A stretch of 64,000 nt of DNA from Acetivibrio mesophilus (GCF_004102745.1 NZ_RLII01000001.1:310001-374000), one strand, 5' to 3'. Shown: positions 38,645-47,880, counted from the stretch's first letter. Numbers and translations are program-made. The notes: generated by a model not told the origin, from the letters alone.

Positions 38645-38680
38645 AAAAGGGCTGTCAAACAGTGAATTGACAGCCCTTTT
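38645..38680 (+). terminator. Rho-independent terminator after the giant gene
   Basis: GGGCTGTCAA (38649-38658) and TTGACAGCCC (38667-38676) form a perfect 10-bp stem with an 8-base loop, flanked by A and T runs. Confidence 0.95.
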
Positions 38681-38728
38681 ACCATAAAAAATCCAGATAA
38701 CGTATTAAGCTCGAAAAACAATATAACT

Positions 38729-38812
38729 TTGTGATATTATTAGTTTAAGACATTAATCATGATTTTTTTGATATATTACCCCCTAGTGTGGGTAAACAAG
38801 TTGTGATATTAT
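38729..38812. promoter_or_regulatory. Repeated TTGTGATATTAT elements upstream of flavodiiron gene
   Basis: The 12-mer TTGTGATATTAT occurs at 38729-38740 and 38801-38812. The TTGTGA half is reminiscent of CRP/FNR-family (for example HcpR-type) half-sites, and TATTAT at 38807 could be a -10 element. Suggestive only. Confidence 0.4.
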
Positions 38813-38832
38813 GAATTCAAGGAGGATGAAGT

Positions 38833-40056
38833 ATGAAGAAGTTAAAAATTGCAGATGGAATACACATGCTTACCATGAATGTTGAAGACATACTGTTTGA
38901 AGGAATATGGGAGATTGCAAATGGAGTGTCTTTAAACTCCTATATAGTTCAGGGAGAAAAGACTGCGATAATTGATGGTGTAATCGGATGGGATGGAATA
39001 CCCGAAACTCTTTATAGAGATTTGGAAGACATAGGTGTTGATCCTAAAAATATTGATTATTTGATTGTTAATCATATGGAACCGGACCATTCCGGCTGGA
39101 TTTCAAACTTCCGAAAAATTAAAGATGATTTTACAGTAATATGTACTGATAAAGCTGCAAAGATCATAGCTTCCTTTTATGGTGAGGACAAGATAAGGAT
39201 TGTGAAGGAAGGAGATACGCTAGACCTTGGAAAGGGCAAGGTGTTGAGTTTTCATCCGGTACCAAACGTTCACTGGCCAGACACTATGTACACCTATGAA
39301 AGAGATACAAAAACTCTCTTCTCATGTGATATGTTTGGAGCATTTGGAAGGATGGAAGACCACTGTTTTGATGATGAGCTGACACCTGAAGAGATAGACT
39401 TCTTTGAATCTGAAGGAATAAGGTATTACTCCAATGTAATGATAACTTTTACACCTAGCCTAAAAAAGGCAATTGAAAAAGCAAGACAACTGGAAATAAG
39501 TACTATAGCACCTGGACATGGTCCGGTTTATAGAAAAAATCCACAAAAAATTATAGATGATTATTCTAGGTTTTCCCAATACGCCGAAGGGTCAGGCAAG
39601 AATGAAGTCACTATATTGTGGGGTTCCATGTATGGAATGACTAAAAAAGCAGTTGATTATGTCGAAAGCATACTTCAAAGAGAAGGCATCAAATATAACA
39701 AGCTGCAAATGCCACTGGAAAGTGATAGTGAAACGGTCGCAACTGTTTTTAAATCTGCAGGGATAATTATTGGAGCACCTACTTATGAGTACAAACTGTT
39801 TCCACCGATTGCAGTAGCTTTAAATGAGGTTGGCAGAAAGAGGATTACAGGTAAGGTGGCAATTAGATTTGGGTCCTATGGATGGTCCGGTGGCGCAGAG
39901 AAGGAACTTGCTGAAATAATTGAAAGAAACAACATGAAATGGGACTTTGTTGAATCGGTGGAGTTTGAAGGAGCTCCAAAGGATGAAGACCTTGTTAAGG
40001 TAGAAGAAAAAGTATTAGAGTTTATAAAAAAAATGAGGGAGAAGGTAGTAGAATAA
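38833..40056 (+). CDS. fprA: Flavodiiron protein (FprA-type A flavoprotein)
   Basis: 407 residues, ATG behind AAGGAGGATGA. The N-terminal metallo-beta-lactamase-like domain has the di-iron ligands His81, Glu83, Asp85, His86 (NHMEPDHSG), His147, Asp166 and His229 (APGHGP); the C-terminal flavodoxin domain begins at about 256 with the FMN phosphate loop (LWGSMYGMTKKA). These soluble enzymes reduce O2 to water and/or NO to N2O in anaerobes. It is transcribed alone between two terminators. Its NO/O2 role fits with the YgbA-family protein elsewhere in the window, although the two are 20 kb apart. Confidence 0.95.
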   Translation: MKKLKIADGIHMLTMNVEDILFEGIWEIANGVSLNSYIVQGEKTAIIDGVIGWDGIPETLYRDLEDIGVDPKNIDYLIVNHMEPDHSGWISNFRKIKDDFTVICTDKAAKIIASFYGEDKIRIVKEGDTLDLGKGKVLSFHPVPNVHWPDTMYTYERDTKTLFSCDMFGAFGRMEDHCFDDELTPEEIDFFESEGIRYYSNVMITFTPSLKKAIEKARQLEISTIAPGHGPVYRKNPQKIIDDYSRFSQYAEGSGKNEVTILWGSMYGMTKKAVDYVESILQREGIKYNKLQMPLESDSETVATVFKSAGIIIGAPTYEYKLFPPIAVALNEVGRKRITGKVAIRFGSYGWSGGAEKELAEIIERNNMKWDFVESVEFEGAPKDEDLVKVEEKVLEFIKKMREKVVE

Positions 40057-40105
40057 TTTTTTATGAATCGCAAATAGTTATATTAGTTATGACTGAGATC
40101 GTAGG

Positions 40106-40131
40106 GCTGCTTCTTATGGGGCAGCTTTTTT
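40106..40131 (+). terminator. Terminator after flavodiiron gene
   Basis: GCTGC and GCAGC pair around a 10-base loop, followed by six T (40126-40131). Confidence 0.75.
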
Positions 40132-40305
40132 GTGACTTTTTCTTATTATGATATTGCTCTTCTCAAGAGGAAGTGGTATAATCAAATTTATGACTTATCT
40201 GATAAAATGTATAACTAACCACTTTAACTATAACGTATTTAAGGTAGAATGTCAATAGTAATTTTTAATATCCTTGTATCTATTGTCCTTTTGGAGGTGA
40301 TCTTC

Positions 40306-40392
40306 TTGTCATTTGAGATTATGAATGTATTCTCATCGTTGATACAGAAGCAAGCAGAAGAAGGAAAAAGTGAGGTAAGAAAATTTTTCTAG
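40306..40392 (+). CDS. Possible 28-residue leader or small protein
   Basis: TTG start preceded at 5 bases by GGAGGTGATC, a near-perfect Shine-Dalgarno. The frame reads SFEIMNVFSSLIQKQAEEGKSEVRKFF then stops within an inverted repeat (40379-40407). It is upstream of the 721-residue orphan gene and could be a small protein or leader peptide. Support is only the strong ribosome site. Confidence 0.4.
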   Translation: MSFEIMNVFSSLIQKQAEEGKSEVRKFF

Positions 40393-40407
40393 AATCGAAA
40401 AATTTTC
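40379..40407. promoter_or_regulatory. Perfect 11-bp inverted repeat upstream of orphan gene
   Basis: GAAAATTTTTC (40379-40389) and GAAAAATTTTC (40397-40407) are exact complements with a 7-base gap; TATAAT follows at 40423-40428. Likely an operator overlapping the promoter of the next gene, or a weak hairpin. Confidence 0.5.
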
Positions 40408-40459
40408 TTTGAACTGAGGTGTTATAATATAAATATATAAGCGTGACCTATAAGGGGGA

Positions 40460-42625
40460 ATGAAGATTTTGTTGCCAACTAATATGAATGAAAAAGCTCT
40501 TAAATTACTTAAAAAATATTATCACGGTCATGAGTTTTCAAATAAGTCCTATGGACAATACTCTACGGAGGATTTTGAATATTGCAAGACCCATGGTGTA
40601 ATGTTCGAAAATCTTGCTATATCCCATCACGGCATAATTTCAGAAATTAAGAAAATCATTGCCGATATCAATATCGATAATGTGGTAACGGGTTTCCTTT
40701 ACAGCCTATCATCCGGAGACAAGCAATATAGAACTGCTCTAGCGAGCTATGTATACGCAAAGAGCCTTCCGGACCACAGTTATGAGCCGGAGAAGAATTA
40801 TTGCCGTGTTTGCGGATTTCGTGGGGGAGAAGGTGCAGATGACAATACAATCGTTACAATAGATTTAAACGAATATAGCTATATGAGGTTTTTCGGAGGA
40901 ACCCAGGATTTGGGGGATATTGCTTATGTATTGCATGATTTAAAGGAATTTTTGAAACTACCCAAAGTGAATTTCAATGAAAAAGATATTTTTATATTGA
41001 ACAGAATATTCGGGTTGGCAACTAGAATTGGAACCGGTAATAGGGTTATTGCCCTTCAAAAGCTCATAACCAAAGAAAAGGTTTTTCAAGCCTCCAAGAC
41101 TGAAATTGATACGATATTAGGCATATTGAGTATGTGCGGAGTTTTTCAGACTGAACAGGATAAAGGGTATATATATGAATATACCAATAGTTCTGACAGA
41201 GGGTTTGAGCATGAATGTGACTTATATTATCCTCTCAATTGGTGGAGAGGAAAACATGGTGTGAATTACTCTGCAGTCAAAGAAATCTTTGGCCCGTGTA
41301 CCGGGAACATGCTGACAGAGGATAAAATGATAGCCTTTGATGATGCCTCTATAAAAGGGCAGGAGGAGCGGATAAAGACAACAAGGAAGATTAAAGCACA
41401 GAAGTATTTTGAGGAGGACAAGTATTTAATTGAGTTTAATCATGGGGAAAGACCATATTTTGCACTTGATGAGATTGACCCCTCATGGGAAAAGGTAACG
41501 ATGTTTTCTACTACTTATAATATTCATAAGAGGACTGTATTCTTTTTTGATAAAGACATAATTAGAAAAATTATTTATGAGGAAATAGTAGACGACAACG
41601 GAAAAGAAGGGATTGTAAGAGATTCTTATTCGGAACTTAATACGGAAATAGTTACTAAGAATAGGAATACAATTTTGCCAAAGACAGAGCGGGGCAGAGA
41701 AAAAAGTCTAACCCCCACCAATGCAATGAATGGCGGATTTACGGAATGTCATTTTAATATAACATTTGCAAACGATAATTATCCTTGTCATATGTATTGT
41801 GCAAATGCCAGGAACGTTCAATATCTTCATTTCCTAGGGCATGAAAACATTAGGAATAATAATGATTTTAGAAAATATGTAGAGGAATATGTGTCGAACA
41901 GTCCTAAAAACCATATGGAAAGAATAAAAAGAATACGCAATAGCAAGCATGTGACCGTTAAGTTTACAGCCGGGGACATATTCAGGGTGGAGTTTGACTA
42001 CAGGCATTATGGCTATGGAATTATCTTAGGCAAAATCCGTCAATTGGAAAAATGGGATGAGATTCCGAAGGAACATGTATTCAGAAGGCAGATGACTCAA
42101 CCGATTATATTTAGAATGTATGACATTGTAACGGAGGATGGCAATCTTAAAAAAGAAGACTTGCAGAATATTGAATTACTTCCTTTAGATATTGCACAGG
42201 ATAATGAAATTATTTGGGGAACTTACCCGATTATTGATACTAAGACATTGGAAGAAAAAGATATTGATCTTCCTTTTATGATTGAGCCATTAAAGGGAAG
42301 TAAGAAAGATAAAGTGAAAATTACATGGGGAACTTCAATAATAGAATTGGATGCAGAAAAGATTCCTGAATTATTGAAATACAGAACGGATTTCTATGGT
42401 GTGAGTCTATGTATGAATTTTGACTATTTGCTTTCAAAACATGGTTATAGATCGGATTCATATACTGATTTATCCAAATACATACATATTGCGGAGCTGA
42501 AAAGAAAATTAGCTGAATATCTTGGTGAGGATGAGAATTTTGATATGGACGATTTTGCAAAAAGGTTTGGTGGATTAACCAGAAAGCAGTATATTGAGCT
42601 TGCGTATGAAAGATTTAAGAAGTAG
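40460..42625 (+). CDS. Large protein of unknown function with Imm26-like segment
   Basis: 721 residues with AAGGGGG before the start region. I do not recognise the whole protein. It is soluble, without signal peptide or membrane helices. A segment at about 499-535 (TAGDIFRVEFDYRHYGYGIILGKI) resembles immunity-protein Imm26-like beta folds found in toxin immunity and other proteins. There are CxxC pairs (CRVCGF at about 115) and a C-terminal helical part (LTRKQYIELAYERFKK). A GTPase gene follows at 157 bases. A role in contact-toxin immunity or stress is possible, not shown. Confidence 0.6.
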   Translation: MKILLPTNMNEKALKLLKKYYHGHEFSNKSYGQYSTEDFEYCKTHGVMFENLAISHHGIISEIKKIIADINIDNVVTGFLYSLSSGDKQYRTALASYVYAKSLPDHSYEPEKNYCRVCGFRGGEGADDNTIVTIDLNEYSYMRFFGGTQDLGDIAYVLHDLKEFLKLPKVNFNEKDIFILNRIFGLATRIGTGNRVIALQKLITKEKVFQASKTEIDTILGILSMCGVFQTEQDKGYIYEYTNSSDRGFEHECDLYYPLNWWRGKHGVNYSAVKEIFGPCTGNMLTEDKMIAFDDASIKGQEERIKTTRKIKAQKYFEEDKYLIEFNHGERPYFALDEIDPSWEKVTMFSTTYNIHKRTVFFFDKDIIRKIIYEEIVDDNGKEGIVRDSYSELNTEIVTKNRNTILPKTERGREKSLTPTNAMNGGFTECHFNITFANDNYPCHMYCANARNVQYLHFLGHENIRNNNDFRKYVEEYVSNSPKNHMERIKRIRNSKHVTVKFTAGDIFRVEFDYRHYGYGIILGKIRQLEKWDEIPKEHVFRRQMTQPIIFRMYDIVTEDGNLKKEDLQNIELLPLDIAQDNEIIWGTYPIIDTKTLEEKDIDLPFMIEPLKGSKKDKVKITWGTSIIELDAEKIPELLKYRTDFYGVSLCMNFDYLLSKHGYRSDSYTDLSKYIHIAELKRKLAEYLGEDENFDMDDFAKRFGGLTRKQYIELAYERFKK

Positions 42626-42782
42626 GGGTAGGATGGCGAGAGATTAGCCATGGTCATTGTCGTCGAAGGATAGCAAATGAATAGATTTTAACGGTGAATT
42701 ATGATATATTTTATTCAAGCTAGATAGTGAGTACTTAGAATTATCACATGAGAAAAATTGATAATTTAGATGGAGAAAAAAT

Positions 42783-43919
42783 ATGCATATAGATACAGAC
42801 AAGATGGCACAGCAGTGTATTGATGCCATTAGTGATAAGATAAAGAAACTAAATACGCTTAATATTATTGTTGTTGGAAAATCAGGTGTGGGAAAAAGTA
42901 CCTTGATTAACAGCTTATTTCGCGGAAATTTTGCCGAAACAGGATTAGGCAGACCTGTGACATCGGAAATCAGAAAAAAGGTTAAGAAGGGATATCCCCT
43001 TGCTATTTATGATACACCGGGATTTGAACTCTCCAGTGGACAACAGAGCAAAGTCAAGGAAGAAATTCTTGAAATTATCAGCAAGGGAGCTGGATCAAAA
43101 GATGTTAACGATGCTATTCATTGCATTTGGTACTGTATAAATGTTGGGGCAAATAGAACTTTTGATGAGTCGGAAATTGCATGGCTTAAAGAGTTTACTG
43201 CTAGGAATAAAACAACACAGGTTCCGATAATCGTTGTCCTTACTCAAGCTATTCCAAAAAAGAAAGCTGCTGAAATGAAGAGTCTTGTAGAGAAAGAGAA
43301 CCTAGATATTGCAAAAGTAGTACCTGTTCTTGCACAAGATATGGATTTTGATGAGGAGTATATTGCCAGGGCATATGGGCTGGATCATTTAATTGATGTA
43401 ATGACAGAGGTGTTACCCAACGAATTGCAACACACTCTTCAGAACATTCAAAAGGCAAATTTAGAGTCAAAAAAAAAGGCTTCACAGGCAGTAATCGCAG
43501 CAGCCGTAGCGGGGGCTTTCGGTGAAGGTTTTGCACCTTTGCCTTTTGCGGATGCAGCACTTCTTGTGCCTACACAGATTAGTATGATTGCAGGCATAAC
43601 GGTAATTTTCGGATTAGACATTAGTAAGAGCTTTCTTACATCCTTTGTTTCTTCAACTATTGGAGCTGCAGGTGCTACAGTGCTTGGCAGGTCAATTGTA
43701 TCCGGATTGCTGAAGCTTATTCCGGGAGTAGGAACGGTCGCAGGGGGATTGATATCCGGTACAACAGCCGGTTTGATTACAACAGCTTTGGGTGAGGCAT
43801 ACATAAAAATCATGGAGATGATATATAAAGGCGAAATCAGTAAAGAGGATTTGTATTCTGATGATGGACAAAAGACAATGACTCGTTTGTTTAAAGAAGG
43901 ATTAAAAAAGAAGAGATGA
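42783..43919 (+). CDS. Era/Dynamin-like GTPase with DUF697-type hydrophobic tail
   Basis: 378 residues. GTPase motifs: G1 GKSGVGKST at 32-40, G3 DTPGF at 77-81, G4 VLTQA near 155 (TQxx in place of NKxD). The C-terminal 130 residues are Ala/Gly-rich and hydrophobic (AAAVAGAFGEGFAPLPFADA, IPGVGTVAGGLISGTTAGLI), the DUF697/YcjF-like pattern, suggesting membrane association. ATG is reached after GGAGAAAAAAT. Such GTPases occur singly in many Clostridia with unknown roles in envelope stress. Confidence 0.82.
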   Translation: MHIDTDKMAQQCIDAISDKIKKLNTLNIIVVGKSGVGKSTLINSLFRGNFAETGLGRPVTSEIRKKVKKGYPLAIYDTPGFELSSGQQSKVKEEILEIISKGAGSKDVNDAIHCIWYCINVGANRTFDESEIAWLKEFTARNKTTQVPIIVVLTQAIPKKKAAEMKSLVEKENLDIAKVVPVLAQDMDFDEEYIARAYGLDHLIDVMTEVLPNELQHTLQNIQKANLESKKKASQAVIAAAVAGAFGEGFAPLPFADAALLVPTQISMIAGITVIFGLDISKSFLTSFVSSTIGAAGATVLGRSIVSGLLKLIPGVGTVAGGLISGTTAGLITTALGEAYIKIMEMIYKGEISKEDLYSDDGQKTMTRLFKEGLKKKR

Positions 43920-43947
43920 TATAACGCATATTCATGAATGCAATTTA

Positions 43948-45180
43948 CTATATGCGTTCAATATAGCTTTTAGAGTTGGAACCCTTTTTATTTATCAATG
44001 ATGCACGGCTTATCTTATTAATACCATGTTTTGTCCGTATTTTATCGATAGCTTTGTCGATTCGTTCAAGCTTGTCATTTTTTATATTATCCACGCAAAT
44101 ATCTTCGCAAAAGTCAAAAAGCGATAACTGATCCATAGCATTATCTTCATCAAAACCTGAGATGCTTATGCCGATTAATCTAACGGGACGAAACTTGTTC
44201 CAATTCTGTTCAAGCAAAGCACAGCCGGCTTGATAAATATCGTTAGTTGCAAATGTCGGCGATATAGTCTTTTGCCTGGTGACAACCTTAAAATCGGAGT
44301 ATTTTAGTGTTATTTGTACAGTACGGGCTCTTTTTCCATATTTTCTTGCTGTCATACCAATATCGTCAGTAAGTTTTAATAAAATCAGTTTAGCTTTTTC
44401 AATATCATTAATATCTTCAGGAAGAGTTGTCGACCGGCCTATTGATTTCATTTCTCCAGCACAATGAGGTTCTATTAATGATGTATCATGACCGTTTGCA
44501 TGTAAATAAAGTTCATCTCCATATTTTCCAAAGGTTTTAGTGAGTTGCTTTCTATCACATTTTGCAAGCTCACCAATAGTCTGTATACCCAACAGATTAA
44601 GTTTATCGGCAGTTTTCTTACCAATTCCATACATTGCCTTTATTGGGAGAGGCCAAAGTTTAGTCGGAACATCATGTTTCCAGAGTTCAGTAATTCCCAT
44701 GGGCTTCTTCAATTCTGAGGCCATCTTGGAAAGAAACTTGTTTTCAGAAATACCTATTGAACACCAAAGTCCAAGACTATCCTTGATTTCGTTCATAATT
44801 TTTTTTGCAGATTCCAGCGGAGTTCCAAACAATCCTTCTGTGCCGGTCATATCTAGCCAGGCTTCATCAATGCTATTCTGTTCAACAATAGGAGAATAAT
44901 TTGATAATATAGCTATAACTTGTTTGGATTTTGACTCATAAAAAGGATGATCCGGTGGTACTAAATGTAGGTTTGGACAGAGTTTTAGGGCTTCGTGGAT
45001 AACCATTGTTGTTTTCACGCCAAAGGATCTAGCCTCATAGTTTGCTGCCAATATGATTCCGGAACGGTTTTTCGGATCTCCAGCAACTGCAGAAGGTTTT
45101 CCAACAAGGGAAGGATTTCTCGTCATTTCACAGCTTATAAAAAAAGCATTCATGTCAACAAGAAATATTACTTTTTGCAT
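43948..45180 (-). CDS. dinB: DNA polymerase IV (Y-family)
   Basis: Start taken at ATG 45180, behind GAGGAGGT; an in-frame ATG 8 codons upstream would cover that ribosome site. 410 residues. Catalytic acids are Asp9 (LVDMNAFF) and Asp105-Glu106 (SIDEAWLD); the thumb, helix-hairpin-helix (LPIKAMYGIGKKTADKL) and little-finger domains follow, and a beta-clamp motif QLSLFD lies near 364. It performs error-prone lesion bypass. No LexA-like box was identified upstream. Confidence 0.95.
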   Translation of the reverse strand: MQKVIFLVDMNAFFISCEMTRNPSLVGKPSAVAGDPKNRSGIILAANYEARSFGVKTTMVIHEALKLCPNLHLVPPDHPFYESKSKQVIAILSNYSPIVEQNSIDEAWLDMTGTEGLFGTPLESAKKIMNEIKDSLGLWCSIGISENKFLSKMASELKKPMGITELWKHDVPTKLWPLPIKAMYGIGKKTADKLNLLGIQTIGELAKCDRKQLTKTFGKYGDELYLHANGHDTSLIEPHCAGEMKSIGRSTTLPEDINDIEKAKLILLKLTDDIGMTARKYGKRARTVQITLKYSDFKVVTRQKTISPTFATNDIYQAGCALLEQNWNKFRPVRLIGISISGFDEDNAMDQLSLFDFCEDICVDNIKNDKLERIDKAIDKIRTKHGINKISRASLINKKGSNSKSYIERI

Positions 45181-45333
45181 AAAAAACCTCCTCTTCACAA
45201 GCACTTTCCCTATTTAATTTTAATAAAAAAGGGGAAAGTATTCAACTTTTAAAAATGATTTGGAGAAGGTGTACAAGTGAGAACTTTTTACTTTTTAATT
45301 ATTATTGAAATTATTGAATGAATTTGTATGTAA

Positions 45334-45387
45334 CAATCAATTGATATTTTGTATTGAATTAAGTATCAATTGATTGCATAATATAAT
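45334..45387 (+). promoter_or_regulatory. Promoter with two palindromic operators of the toxin-antitoxin locus
   Basis: ATCAATTGAT occurs twice (45337-45346 and 45365-45374), together forming a perfect 13-bp inverted repeat CAATCAATTGATA / TATCAATTGATTG. -35 TTGAAT (45354-45359), 17-base spacer, -10 CATAAT (45377-45382): the second operator fills the spacer. Autoregulation by the HTH antitoxin is likely. Confidence 0.75.
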
Positions 45388-45407
45388 CAATAGGAGGTAA
45401 AATATTA

Positions 45408-45814
45408 ATGGGTAATCCAAATAGTTATATTGCATCTATAGAAGAGCTAGCAGCTTTTTTAAGAGAAATAAAACATATATTATCTTCAGAGAGGATTGTG
45501 AATTGGATATTCTACTCAAGAAGAAGGATGAAGACGATAGTGATCCATATACGACTGCGAACACTATGTTGGATTTGGATTATGATACAGATGATGTAAA
45601 GAATGAAATATTATCATTAAATGAGAAAGAATATATGGAAACGATAAAAGATGATAGAGATGCTACTCGACCTCCATTTTGGGTTTTTAGTAAGACGATT
45701 AAGAAAAAAGATGTTTATATAAAGGTTAAAATAAGAGATAAGAGAAAAAATAAAGTTTTTTGTGTGTCTTTTCATTATGCGAGATTTCCTGTTAAGAACA
45801 AGCCATATGAATAG
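45408..45814 (+). pseudogene. MqsR-family toxin, frameshifted
   Basis: The first frame from ATG 45408 (AGGAGGT upstream) gives IASIEELAAFLREIKHILSSE, then goes out of frame at about 45493-45497 (GAGAG; an extra AG or a missing base). The continuation DCELDILLKKKDEDDSDPYT and the diagnostic end (PPFWVFSKTIKKKDVYIKVKI, FCVSFHYARFP) are in another frame up to 45814. Combined they make a normal MqsR-like RNase toxin. As written no full toxin can be made, unless the frameshift is an error or translation restarts at the TTG at 45503, which would lose the N-terminal third. Confidence 0.8.
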
Positions 45815-45847
45815 TTACTGGATTTAATATAAGGAGAGGCGATTATT

Positions 45848-46879
45848 ATGAAGGAAAGTATTTTAAAGGAAATATGTTATGATTGTCCATTTTGTGATGA
45901 AGAACATAGTATACGAGTTAAAAAGAAAATATCGAAAGCGAAAATCAAGGATGGATTAGTTGAATATGAGCAAATAGTATATTATTGTCCAAAAGAAGAT
46001 GAAGAGTTTGTACCTGGCAAAATTATGGACGAAAACTTATTGAGGGCTAGAGATGCTTACAGGACAAGTAAGGGATTATTGACCTCTGAAGAAATTAAAA
46101 AGATTAGAGGAATGTATGGATTAACTCAAAAGGAGTTTTCATGCCTTTTGGGTTGGGGAGATGTTACTATTGGAAGGTACGAGAAGAAATTAATACAAGA
46201 CGAAACATATGACAGTATTATGAGGATGATTCAAACTAACCCGGCATATGCTTTAGAGATGTTAAAAAAGCATAAAGAAAAGTTTGAAATTGATAGATTC
46301 GAGCAAATCAAGACAAGTATTAATAATGTTATCAGATTACAGGGCAATACTCTTTTGAAGATTCAAGAAATTAAGAATGCTTATATAGAATATGATGTTA
46401 AGTCAGACTATAACGGTTATAAGTTGCTTGACATTGAGAAAATTAATGCAGTTATTGGTTACTTTGCACAATATATTGAATCACTATATAAGGTAAAATT
46501 GATGAAATTATTATGGTATGCAGATGCACTGTATTTTAAACGAGAAGGTACATCTATGACAGGATTGGTTTATAAACATCTACCTCTTGGAGCGGTTCCT
46601 ATAGCTTATAACGAATTACTTTATCTACCTGCGGTTAAAGTTGTTGAAGAATATTTTGACGATTTTATATCTTATAAAATCTGTCCGAATGAGGAAATCA
46701 ATCTTTCGAAGTTTACGTTTGAGGAGATATCTGTATTAGATGAAGTTGCATCGTATTTTAAGAATTTTAAAACTAAAGAAATTGTTGATTACATGCATAA
46801 TGAAGCTGCTTATATTGAGACAGAGACTGATCAAATCATACCGTATTCATTAGCAAGGAGATTGAGAGATTTTTCATAA
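45848..46879 (+). CDS. Antitoxin: MqsA-type zinc finger and HTH fused to SocA/Panacea domain
   Basis: 343 residues behind AAGGAGAGG. Residues 1-55 have two CxxC-type zinc ligands (CYDCPFC, YYCP), 70-125 an XRE-like HTH (YGLTQKEFSCLLGWGDVTIGRYE), and 185-335 a DUF4065 (SocA/Panacea) domain (LYKVKLMKLLWYADALYFKREG...HLPLGAVPIAYNELL). The antitoxin lies 33 bases after the toxin and appears intact. The MqsA part would bind the toxin and operator; in Panacea-type systems this domain neutralises diverse toxins, sometimes through protein turnover. It may now be a solitary repressor, since the toxin frame is broken. Confidence 0.88.
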   Translation: MKESILKEICYDCPFCDEEHSIRVKKKISKAKIKDGLVEYEQIVYYCPKEDEEFVPGKIMDENLLRARDAYRTSKGLLTSEEIKKIRGMYGLTQKEFSCLLGWGDVTIGRYEKKLIQDETYDSIMRMIQTNPAYALEMLKKHKEKFEIDRFEQIKTSINNVIRLQGNTLLKIQEIKNAYIEYDVKSDYNGYKLLDIEKINAVIGYFAQYIESLYKVKLMKLLWYADALYFKREGTSMTGLVYKHLPLGAVPIAYNELLYLPAVKVVEEYFDDFISYKICPNEEINLSKFTFEEISVLDEVASYFKNFKTKEIVDYMHNEAAYIETETDQIIPYSLARRLRDFS

Positions 46880-46995
46880 CCTGAGACGGATGAACAGGTA
46901 CTATGTCCCATTCTCAAATATTCGTAAGGACTATAATATATGATATACAAAATTTATAGCAAAATAAAAATCAGTTTATCTGGCATCTATCAGCA

Positions 46996-47880
46996 ATGGT
47001 AGGAGCCTTTTTCATTGCGTATACTTTACTACATGCTGTGATACAGATAATTCAAGAGAAATATTTAAAAGGGCAGCAAGTCTATAAAGGGGGAAAGGCA
47101 TATTTGTTTTATCAAACATTAATTGATGAATTTACTGCCATGAGTAGAGGTATAATCGGCGAAAAACTGACCGGGATTTATTTGCATGGTTCTATGGCCA
47201 TGAATTGTTTTAATTCTGAAAAGAGTGATATTGACTTACTTATAGTGATTGAAGATGGCATTAGGAATGTGCAAAAAATAGAGTTTTTAAAGCAGTTTGT
47301 GAAGTTGAATGAGAAAGGCCCTGCAAAAGGGTTGGAAATCAGTATTGTAAAGAGAGAATTTTGCAAGCCCTTTGTGTATCCAACACCTTTTGAATTACAT
47401 TTTTCACCGATGTATTTACAGTGGATTAAAGATAATCCTGAAAACTATGTGGAAAGTATGAAAGGTATGGATAAAGACCTCGCAGCCCATTTTACCGTCA
47501 TAAATAAATATGGAATTGTGCTGTATGGAGAAATGATTGAACATGTATTCGAAGAGGTACCGAAGAAGGATTATATTGATAGTATCTGGTGTGATGTAAA
47601 AGGAGCAAGTGAAGAAATAACAAAGGAACCTATTTATATGATCCTTAATCTATGCAGAGTTCTGGCATTTATAAAAGATAATTTATACCTCTCAAAGCAG
47701 TCAGCGGGGGAGTGGGGAGTTTCGCATTTACCCCGAAAATATCATTTCCTTATTTCTAGGGCATTAGATTGCTACAAATCAAATCAGCTAATGCGGGAAG
47801 ACATGGAGCTTGCCAGACAGTTTGCGAATGAAATGCTGGCAATTATATGCCGTCAAAAACTGATCTTATCGGATGAATAG
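46996..47880 (+). CDS. Nucleotidyltransferase-fold protein, AadA-like (DUF4111)
   Basis: The pol-beta-type active site is in GSMAMNCFNSEKSDIDLLIV (about 65-84; Gly-Ser and the two Asp of SDIDLL), followed by a C-terminal helical domain. The pattern matches streptomycin/spectinomycin adenylyltransferase-like proteins with DUF4111. The start is uncertain: ATG 46996 lacks a ribosome site, while AAAGGGGGAAAGG precedes a TTG near 47104, which would give a protein nearer family length. Aminoglycoside modification is possible but many relatives have no known resistance role. Confidence 0.75.
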   Translation: MVGAFFIAYTLLHAVIQIIQEKYLKGQQVYKGGKAYLFYQTLIDEFTAMSRGIIGEKLTGIYLHGSMAMNCFNSEKSDIDLLIVIEDGIRNVQKIEFLKQFVKLNEKGPAKGLEISIVKREFCKPFVYPTPFELHFSPMYLQWIKDNPENYVESMKGMDKDLAAHFTVINKYGIVLYGEMIEHVFEEVPKKDYIDSIWCDVKGASEEITKEPIYMILNLCRVLAFIKDNLYLSKQSAGEWGVSHLPRKYHFLISRALDCYKSNQLMREDMELARQFANEMLAIICRQKLILSDE

